A stretch of DNA of 64,000 nucleotides, taken from contig NC_089756.1 in the NCBI RefSeq assembly GCF_040412425.1, positions 7,786,226-7,850,225 on the forward strand, written 5' to 3'. Of the stretch, positions 50,735-61,870 are shown piece after piece. The stretch comes from Macrobrachium rosenbergii (Eukaryota; Arthropoda; Malacostraca; Decapoda; Palaemonidae). The notes under the pieces are model-generated. The model searched no databases and had not been told where the DNA came from. It saw only the letters and a program-made list of their open reading frames with translations. Each line of letters begins with the position of its first letter. The first letter of the stretch is position 1. The translations under genes and the position numbers were made by a program.

Positions 50735-52650
50735 ATTATTTCATTTAAGAGGTTTAGTCAGACGCTTTTCGATTTAGACAGACAGACAGAATTAGACTTT
50801 TCCTTGTGCTGAAAGTTTCATTATTTGTTTTGAAGATGTCTTGCAGAACAGGCAGACAGAAAGACAGATTTATTTTCATCATTATTTGTTTAAGTGTCTT
50901 GACAGACAGGGCAAACAGAAAGACAGATGAAAGTATTCATCTATTTGTTTAAGATATTTTGCAGACAGGTGACAGACAGACAAGATTCGTAGATGTTTAA
51001 GATTCATTAAGAGGTTTTTATTTGCTTGGATTTTTTCAGACAGACAGACAAGATTATTCTTCTTCATTTGCTGGGATCATACAAGATTTTTAGACAGATG
51101 TTTCTTTCCTTGTGACAGACAGACAGAAAAACAGATGAAATATTCATTATGCTGGGATAAGATAGTACAGAGACAGACAGGCAGACAGAAAGACAGATGA
51201 AATATTCATTATTTGGGGAAGATTTGTCTTGCAGACAGGCAGACAGAAAGACAGACGGAAATATTCATTTTTTGTTCCTTGTACTATTTATTTACACAGA
51301 CGGACAGACAGAGATTATTTTTGATTTATTTGAAATTTTTCATTAGACGGACAGACAGATGATTATTTACAGGCCTTTGCTTGCAGAAAGACAGATGAAA
51401 TATTTTATTTATTTAAGATTTCTTTCCTTGTGCAGACAGGCAGACAGACGGACAGACAGAGATTTTTTTCTTCCTTGTGCTATTTATTTGTTTAAGATGT
51501 CTTGCAGATTATTTATCTTCCTTGTGCTGGAGAGACAGATGGAAATATTTGTTTATTATTTGTTTAAATTTGTTTATTCCTTTTGCTCGATCAGTACAGA
51601 CAGAAAGACAGAGATTATTTATTATTTTCCCTTTGTAAGATGTCTTGCAGACAGGCAGACAGAATGACAGATGAAATATTTTTGTTTATTTTAAAAGATG
51701 GGATCTTGCAGACAGGCAGATGGACAGACAGAGAAATATTTATTTTTGTTTATTTGATGGATCTTGCAGAGAGATGGACAGAAAGACAGATGAAATATTT
51801 TTATTTGTTTAAGATGTCATGTTTGACAGGCAGACAGAATGACAGATGAAATATTTATTTTAAGCTTGTTTTTGGGATCAAGTCTTGCAGATGGACAGAC
51901 AGATTTAAATATTTTTTTATTTGTTTAAGATGTCTACACAGACGGCAGACAGAAAGACAGATGAAATATTCATTATTTGTTTGGATGTCTTGTACACAAG
52001 CAGACAGACAGACAGATGAAATATTCTTATTTGTTTTGATGTCTTATCAAGTGGCAGACAGAATGACAGATGAGAGAAATATTTTATTTATTTAAGTGTG
52101 GGATCAGACAGGCAGACGGACAGACAGATGAAATTTTCATTATTTGTTTAAGATGTCTTGCTGAGAGGCAGTATTTGAAAGACAGATGAAGAAGTTCATT
52201 ATTTGTTTAAGATGATTATTTTTCTTTCTTCAGAAAGACAGATGAAGTATCAGACGGACAGACAAGATTATTTTTCTTTCCTTTTGCAGGGATGACAGAC
52301 AGACGAAATAGAGATTATTTGTTTCTTCCTTGTGCTGACAGGCAGACAGACAGACAGATGAAATATTATTATTTGTTTCCTTGTGCTGGGATCAGGCAGA
52401 CAGAAAGACAATTGAAGATATTATTATTTTTTAAGATGTGCTGGGACAGGCAGACGGACAGACAGATGAAATTTTTCTTTATTTGTTTAAGACGTCATTG
52501 ACAGACAGAGAGATTTTCCACACAGATGAAATATTCACAGATTTGTTTAAGATTTCTCACCTTGTGACAGGCAGACAGACAGACAGATGAACAGAGGATT
52601 ATTTTCTTAAGATGTCTTGGCAGACCGTGCTGGGATCAAGACACAGACAG
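50700..52650 (+). repeat. Transitional satellite domain with CTTCCTTGTGCTGGGATCA word
   Basis: Degenerate monomers are mixed with a non-satellite word TTCCTTGTGCTGGGATCA or parts of it (51061, 51463, 51511, 52316, 52377, 52636). Its origin is unclear. Confidence 0.75.
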
Positions 52651-54904
52651 ACAGATGAAATATTCATTATTTGTTTAAGATGTCTTGCAGACAGGCAGAC
52701 GGACAGACAGAGATTATTTTTCATTATTTGTTTAAGATGTCTTGCAGACAGGCAGACAGGCAGAGAGATGAAATATTCATTATCAGTTTAAGATGTCTTG
52801 CAGACAGGCAGACAGACAGACAGATGAAATATTCATTATTTGTTTAAGATGTCTTGACAGACAGGCAGACAGACAGACAGATGAAATATTCATTATTTGT
52901 TTATTCTTCTGTCTTGCAGACAGGCAGACGGACAGACAGATGAAATATTCATTATTTGTTTATCATATCTTTACACAGACGATTAGAAGGACAGATTTTT
53001 CTTATTCATTATTTGTTTAAGATGTCTTGCAGACAGGCAGACAGACAGCACAAGACAGATGACAACATATTCATTTTTATTTAAGATGGGATTTATTTAT
53101 AGACAGACGGAGACAGATGAAATATTCATTATTTGTTTAAGATTCTGCAGACGACAGGCAGACAGAAAGACAGATGAAATATTCATTATTTGTTTAAGAT
53201 GTCTGCAGACAGGCAGACAGACAGACAGATGAAATTATTTTTTTATTTGTTTAAGATGTTCCCAGACAGGCAGACAGACAGACAGATGAAATATTCATTA
53301 TTTGTTTAAGATGTCTTGCATTTATTTATTTACAGACAGGCAGACAGACGTATTTATGAAATATTCATTATTTGTTTAAGATGTCTTGCAGACAGGCAGA
53401 CAGACAGGACAGATGAAATATTCATTATTTGTTTAAGATGTCTTGCAGACAGGCAGACAGACAGACAGATGAAATATTCATTATTTGTTTGAAGATGTTT
53501 GCAGACAGGCAGACAGACAGACAGATTTAATATTCATTATTTAGTTAAGATGTCTTGCAGACAGGCAGATGTGACAGACAGATGAAATATTCATTATTTG
53601 TTTAAGATTTATTTGACAGGCAGACAGGAATGACAGATTTAACATTCATTATTTGTTTACGATGTTTGCAGAAGGCAGATCCGAACAGACAGATGAAATA
53701 TTTATTTATTTGTTTTGTTTAAGATGTCTTGCAGAGAGGCAACAGAAAGACAGATGAAATATTTATTATTTGTTTTAAGATGTCTTGCAGAGGCAGACAG
53801 AAAGACAGATGAAATATTCATTATTTGTTTTAGATGTCTTTAGACAGGCGGACAGACAGACAGATGAAATATTCATTATTTGTTTAAGAAGTCTTTTATT
53901 TATTTAGGCAGACAGAATGACAGATGAATATTTTATTATTTGTTTATAAGATTTATTTTTTATTTAGGCAGACAGATTTACAGATGAAATATTCATTATT
54001 TGTTTAAGATGTCTTGCAGAGGCAGACAGAAAGACAGATGAAATATTCATTATTTGTTTAAGATGTCTTGCAGACAGGCAGACAGAAAGACAGATGAAAT
54101 ATTCATTATTTGTTTAAGATGTCTTGCAGACAGAGCAGACAGACAGACAGATGAAATATTCATTATTTGTTTTCTATTTATTTATCTTGCAGACAGGCAG
54201 ACAGACAGACAGATGAAATATTCATTATTTTTGTTTAGGATGTCTTGCAGACAGGCAGACATTTAGACAGATGAAATATTCATTTGTTTTATTTTAAGAC
54301 GTCTTGCAGACAGGCAGACAGAAAGACAGATGGTCTTGCTTATTATTTAAGATGTCTTAGACAGGCAGACAGACAGACAGATGAAATATGTTTATTATTT
54401 TTTTTGCTTAAGATTTCTTGCAGACAGGCAGACAGACAGACAGGATGAAATATTATTATTTGTTTTGCATGTCTTGCAGACAGGCAGACAGACAGACAGA
54501 TGAAATATCTATTATTTGTTTAAGATGTCTTGCAGACAGGCAGACAGACAGACATTTATTTGTTTATTATTTATTTAAGATTTTTGCAGACAGGCAGACA
54601 GACAGACAGATGAAATGTTCATTATTTTGTTTAAGATGTCTTTTGACAGGCAGACAGACAGACATTTTGTTTATTTATTTGTTTAAGATGTCTTGCAGAC
54701 AGGCAGACAGACAGACAGATGAAATATCTAATATTTTTAAGATTTCTTTAGACAGGCAGACAGACAGACAGATGAAATATTCATTATTTATTTAAGATGT
54801 CTTGCTATTTATTTGCTTGTTTTCTGTATTAAAACTGCTTATTATTTTATTAAGAAGGCTATAAGTTTGACAGACAGATAGATAGACAAACAGTTGAACT
54901 TTTT

Positions 54905-55305
54905 CAGACACAGACAGGAAGACAGAACTATTTATTTATTTTATTTATTTATTTATTTTATTTGTTTGTTTTCCTGGTCATTTATTTGTTTTTCTATCTC
55001 ATTTTATTTGTTTGTTTTCCATTTATCCATTTATTTATTTCCATTCTATTTTATTGTATTTTATTTATTTGTTTTCTATTTATTTATCATTTTATTATTT
55101 ATTTATTTATTTTATACAATAACTGATTTTATTTATTTATTTATTTATTATCATTTTTTTATTTATTTTTATTTGTTTATTATTTATTCATTTTTATCCA
55201 ATTATCTCTATTTGTTTCATTTTTATTTATTTATTTGTTTCTTGTTTATTTATTTATTTTTATTTATTTATTCTTGTTTTATTTTATCTATTTGTTTTTG
55301 TTTAT
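54905..55305 (+). repeat. (TTTA)n-type island
   Basis: About 400 bases of TTTATTTA-type sequence with sporadic C and G, flanked on both sides by recognisable satellite monomers. Confidence 0.92.
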
Positions 55306-58300
55306 TGGCAAGATGTCTTGCAGACAGAGAGACAAGGACAGATGAAATATTCATTATTTGTTTTGTTTAAGATGTCTTGCAGACAGGCAGACAGAAGGAC
55401 AGATGAAATAAATATTCATTATTTGTTTAAAAGATGTCTTGCAGGCAGACAGAAGGACAGATGAAATATTCATTATTTGTTTAAGATGTCTTGCAGACAG
55501 GCAGACAGAAGGACAGATGAAATATTCATTTTTGATGTCTTGCATATTCATTATTTGTTTTTTTTTAAGATGTCTTGCAGACAGGCAGACAGAAGGACAG
55601 ATGAAATATTCATTATTTGTTTTGTTTAAGATGTCTTGCAGACAGGCAGACAGAAGGACAGATGAAATATTCATTATTTGTTTGTTTAAGATGTCTTGCA
55701 GACAGGAAGACAGAAGGACAGATGAAATATTATATTTGTTTTGTTTATGTCTTGCAGACAGAAGACAGACAGACAGATGAAATATTCATTATTTGTTTTG
55801 TTTAAGATGTCTTGCAGACAGGCAGACAGAACAGACAGATGAAATATTCATTATTTGTTTTGTTTTGATGTCTTGCAGACAGGCAGACAGAAGGACAGAT
55901 GAAATATTCATTTATTTGTTTAAGATGTCTTGCATTTTTTTGCAGACAGGCAGACAGAAGGACAGATGAAATATTCATTATTTGTTTTAAGATGTCTTGC
56001 AGACAGGACAGATGAACAGATGAAATATTCATTTTTGTTTAAAGATGTCTTGCAGACAGGAAATAGACAGACAGGACAGATGAAATATTCATTATTTGTT
56101 TTTAAGATGTCTTAACAGGCATGTCTTATTTGTTTAAGATGTCTTGCAGGCAGACAGACAGAAGGACAGATGAAATATTATTATGTTTTTTGTTTTAAGA
56201 TGTCTTGCAGACAGGCAGACAGACAGGACAGATGAAATATTCATTATTTGTTTTGTTTAATATCTTGCAGACAGGAAGACAGAAGGACAGATGAAATATT
56301 CATTATTTTGTTTTATGAAGATGTCTTGCAGACAGGCAGACAGAAGGACAGATGAAATATTCATTATTTGTTTTTCTTTAACAGATGTCTTGCAGACAGG
56401 CAGACAGACAGACAGATGAAATATTCATTATTTGTTTTGTTTTAGATGTCTTGCAGACAGGCAGACAGACAGGACAGATGAAATATTCATTATTTGTTTT
56501 GAAGAAGATGTCTTGCAGACAGGCAGACAGAAGGACAGATGAAATATTCATTATTTGTTTTGTTTAGATGTCTTGCAGACAGGCAGACAGAAGGACAGAT
56601 GAAATATTCATTATTTGTTTTGTTTAAGATGTCTTGCAGACAGGCAGACAGACAGGACAGATGAAATATTCATTATTTGTTTTGTTTAAGATGTCTTGCA
56701 GACAGGCAGACAGAGACAGACAGATTTAAAATGTCTTGCAGACTGGCAGAAGGACAGATGAAATATTCATTATTTGTTTAAGATGTCTTGCAGACAGGCA
56801 GACAGAAGGACAGATGAAATATTCAGATGAAATATTTCATTATTTGTTTTGTTTAAGATGTCTTGCAGACAGGCAGACAGATGAAATATTCATTATTTGT
56901 TTTGACTTGCAGATGAAATATTCATTATTTGTTTTGTTTAAGATGTCTTGCAGATGTCTTGCTTGCAGACAGGCAGACAGAAAGAAATATTCAGATTATT
57001 TTATTTTTTTTTTAAGATGTCTTGCAGACAGGCAGACAGAAGGACAGATGAAATATTCATTATTTGTTTAAGATGTCTTGCAGACAGGCAGACAGATGAA
57101 ATATTCATTATTTGTTTTTGTTTAATATGTCTTGCAGATGAAATATTCATTATTTGTTTTGTTTAAGATGTCTTGCAGACAGGCAGACAGACAGACAGAT
57201 GAAATATTCATTATTTGTTTTGTTTAAGATGTCTTGCAGACAGGCAGACAGACAGACAGATGAAATATTCATTATTTGTTTAAGATGTCTTGCAGACAGG
57301 CAGACAGAAGGACAGATGAAATATTCATTATTTGTTTTGTTTAAGATGTCTTGCAGAAGATGTCTTGATGACAGGCAGACAGAAGGACAGATGAAATATT
57401 CATTATTTGTTTTTAAGATGTCTTGCAGACAGGCAGACAGAAGGACAGATGAAATATTCATTATTTGTTTAAGATGTCTTGCAGACAGGAAGACAGACAC
57501 AGATGAAATATTCATTATTTGTTTAAGATGTCTTGCAGATGAAATATTCATTATTTGTTTAAGATGTCTTGCAGACAGGCAGACAGAAAGACAGATGAAA
57601 TATTCATTATTTGTTTAAGATGTCTTGCAGACAGGAAGACAGAAGGACAGATGAAATATTCATTATTTGTTTTGTTTAAGATGTCTTGCAGACAGGCAGA
57701 CAGAAGGACAGATGAAATATTCATTATTTGTTTAAGATGTCTTGCAGACAGGCAGACAGAAGGACAGATGAAATATTCATTATTTGTTTAAGATGTCTTG
57801 CAGACAGGGACAGATGAAATATTCATTATTTGTTTAAGATGTCTTGCAGACAGGCAGACAGATGAAATATTCATTATTTGTTTTGTTTAAGATGTCTTGC
57901 AGACAGGCAGACAGAAAGACAGATGAAATATTCATTATTTGTTTAAGATGTCTTGCAGACAGGCAGACAGAAAGACAGATGAAATATTCATTATTTGTTT
58001 AAGATGTCTTGCAGACAGGCAGACAGAAGGCAGACAGATGAAATATTCATTATTTGTTTAAGATGTCTTGCAGACAGGCAGACAGAAAGACAGATGAAAT
58101 ATTCATTATTTGTTTTGTTTATGATCTTGCAGACAGGCAGACAGAAAAATATTCATTATTTGTTTTTTAAGATGTCAGATGAAATATTCATTATTTGTTT
58201 AAGATGTCTTGCAGACAGAAGGACAGATGAAATATTCATTATTTGTTTAAGATGTCAGACAGGCAGACAGATGAAATATTCATTATTTGTTTAAGATGTC

Positions 58301-59829
58301 TTGCAGACAGGCAGACAGAAGGACAGATGAAATATTCATTATTTGTTTAAGATGTCTTGCAGACAGGCAAGACAGAAGGACAGATGAAATATTCATTATT
58401 TGTTTTGTTTAGATGTCTTGCAGACAGGCAGACAGAAAGACAGATGAAATATTCATTATTTGTTTAAGATGTCTTGCAGACAGGCAGACAGAAGGACAGA
58501 TGAAATATTCATTATTTGTTTTGTTTAGATGTCTTGCAGACAGGCAGACAGAAGGACAGATGAAATATTCATTTTTTTTGTTTAAGATGTCTTGCAGACA
58601 GGCAGACAGAAGGACAGATGAAATATTCATTATTTGTTTAAGATGTCTTGCAGACAGGCAGACAGACAGACAGATGAAATATTCATTATTTGTTTTGTTT
58701 ATGTCTTGCAGACAGGCAGACAGAAGGACAGATGGAAATATTCATTATTTGTTTAAGATGTCTTGCAGACAGGCAGACAGAAGGACAGATGGGAAATATT
58801 CATTATTTGTATTGTTTAAAAGATGTCTTGCAGACGAATGAAATATTCATTATTTGTTTTGTTAAGATGTCTTGCAGACAGGCAGACAGAAAGGACAGAT
58901 GAAATATTCATTATTTGTTTTGTTTTAAGATGTCTTGCAGACAGGCAGACAGACAGACAGATAAAATATTCATTTGTTTGTTTAAGATGTCTTGCAGACA
59001 GGCAGACAGACGGACAGATGAAATATTCATTATTTGTTTTGTTTAATGTCTTGAAGTCTTGCAGACAGGAAGACAGAAGGGACAGATGAAATATTCATTA
59101 TTTGTTTAAAGATGTCTTGCAGACAGGCAGACAGAAGGAGAGATAAATATTCATTATATGTTTTTAAGATGTCTTGCAGAGACAGGCAGATGAAATATTC
59201 ATTATTTGAAGATGTCTTGCAGACAGATGACAGAAATATTCATTATTTGTTTTTGTTTAAGATGTCTTGCAGACAGGCAGACAGACTGACAGATGAAATA
59301 TTCATTATTTGTTTTTTTGTTTAAAGATGTCTTGCAGACAGGCAGACAGAAGGACAGATGAAATATTCATTATTTGTTTAAGATGTCTTGCAGACAGGCA
59401 GACAGACGGATGAAATATTCAGAAGATGTCTTAAATATTCATTATTTGTGTAAGATGTCTTGCAGACAGGCAGACAGAAGGACAGATGAAATATTCATTA
59501 TTTGTTTTGTTTGATGTCTTGCAGACAGGTAGACAGAAGGACAGATGAAATATTCATTATTTGTTTTGTTTAAGATGTCTTGCAGACAGGCAGACAGACG
59601 GACAGATGAAATATTCATTATTTTTTTTTAAGATGTCTTGCAGACAGGCAGACAGAAGGACAGATGAAATATTCATTTTTTTTTGTTTAAGATGTCTTGC
59701 AGACAGGCAGACAGAAGGACAGATGAAATATTCATTATTTGTTTAAGATGTCTTGCAGACAGGCAGACAGAAGGACAGATGAAATATTCATTTTTTGTTT
59801 AAGATGCCTTGCAGACATTTAGACAGAAT

Positions 59830-60290
59830 TTAGATGAAATATTTTATTTGTTTATTTATGTCTTGCAGATTTTTATATATTTTATTTTTGATTTATTTTT
59901 TTGTTTTTTATTTATTTTATTTTTGTTTACATTTATTTATTTAGGACAGATTTGAAATTTGTTTCATTTATTTGTTTTTGCTTCATTTATGTATTTATTT
60001 ATTTAGACTTTTAGGACAGATGAACATTCATTATTTGTTTTGTTTAAGAGGTTCACAGATGAAATATTATTTTATTTGTTTATTTAAGATGTCTTGCATT
60101 TATTTAGACAGAAGGACAGATTAAATATCTTTATTTTATTTAGATGTCTTGCAGATTTATTTATTTTATTAATGATTTATTATTTTATTTTTTTGTCTTG
60201 CAGACATTGAAGACATTTGACAGTTGGAAATATTTATTATTTGTTTATAAGATGTCTTGCAGACAGGTAGACAGAAGGGACAGATTAAAT
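59830..60290 (+). repeat. T-rich degenerate satellite island
   Basis: TTTATTTT-type sequence mixed with satellite fragments (GATGTCTTGCAG, AGACAGAAGGACAG). Confidence 0.85.
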
Positions 60291-61319
60291 GTTTGTTTTA
60301 TTTAAGATGTCTTTAAGACAGGCATCAGACGGACAGATGAAATATTCATTATTTGTTTTTGTTTAAGATGTCTTGCAGACAGGCAGACAGAAGGACAGAT
60401 GAAATATTCATTATTTTTTGTTTAAGATGTCTTGCAGACAGGCAGACAGAAGGACAGATGAAATATTCATTATTTGTTTTTAAAGATGTCTTGCAGACAG
60501 GCAGACAGAAGGACAGATGAAATATTCATTATTTTGATTCTTGCAGACAGGCAGAGACAGAAGATGAAATATTAATTTTTGTTTAAGATGTCTTGCAGAC
60601 AGGCAGACAGACGGACAGATGAAATATTCATTATTTGTTTTGTTTAAAGATGTCTTGCAGACAGGCAGACAGACGGACAGATGAAATATTCATTATTTAT
60701 TTTTTTTAAGATGTCTTGATGAGAAATATTCATTATTTGGATGTCAGACAGGCAGACAGAAGGACAGATGAAATATTCATTATTTGTTTAAGATGTCTTG
60801 CAGACAGGCAGACAGAAGGACAGATGAAATATTCATTATTTGTTTAAGATGTCTTGCAGACAGGCAGACAGAAGGACAGATGAAATATTCATTATTTGTT
60901 TTTTTAAGATGTCTTGTTTTTAAGATGTCAGACAGGCAGACAGAAGGACAGATGAAATATTCATTATTTGTTTAAGATGTCTTGCAGACAGGCAGACAGA
61001 AGGACAGATGAAATATTCATTTTTTTTAAGATGTCTTGCAGACAGGCAGACAGACGGACAGATGAAATATTCATTATTTGTTTTGATTTAAGATGTCTTG
61101 CAGACAGGCAGACAGACAGACAGATGAAATATTCATTATTTGTTTTAAGATGTCTTGCAGACAGGCAGACAGAAGGACAGATGAAATATTCATTTTTTGT
61201 TTAAGATGTCTTGCAGACAGGCAGACAGAAGGACAGATGAAATATTCATTATTTGTTTAAGATGTCTTGCAGACAGGCAGACAGAAAGGACAGATGAAAT
61301 ATTCATTATTTGTTTTGTT

Positions 61320-61870
61320 TAGATGTTTTATTTATTTTTATTGTTATTTTTTATCTTTTATTTATTTTTATTTTTTAATTTCTATTTATTTATTTGTTTT
61401 TTATTTATTTTTTTATCTGCTTTTTGTTTTGTTTATTTATATTTGTTTTTTCATTTATTTATTTTTTTTATTTTTTATTTTTTATTTTGTTTATTTATTT
61501 GTTTTTTTTATTTTGATTTATTTATTTTTTTATTTATTTTTATTTTTACTCTTTATTTATTTTATGTATTTTTATTTATTTATTTATTTATTTTATTTAT
61601 TATTTATTTTATCCGTTTATTAATTTTAATTTGTTTTTTTTTTATTTATTTATTTTTGTTTTTTGCATTTTTTATTTATTTTATTTATTTATCTTTATTT
61701 ATTTTATTTATTTGCTTTATTTTATTTATTGCTTTTATTTATTTATTTGTTTTTGTTTATTTACTCCATCATATTTGCATTTATTTTACTTCTATCCATT
61801 TTATTTGCCTTTACTTATTTGTTTGTTTATTTCCACTTACTCATCTATCCTGCTCCACTTTATTTATTTA
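61320..61870 (+). repeat. (TTTA)n-type island, largest
   Basis: About 550 bases of T-rich TTTATTTATTTT sequence, ending TTTATTTAGATGTCTTGCAG where the satellite resumes. Confidence 0.94.

Noticed and set aside
54894..55370. Phe/Leu/Tyr/Ile-rich frame resembling a multi-pass membrane protein; same at 61323-61871
   Set aside because: Product of (TTTA)n repeats. All plus frames give similar hydrophobic peptides.
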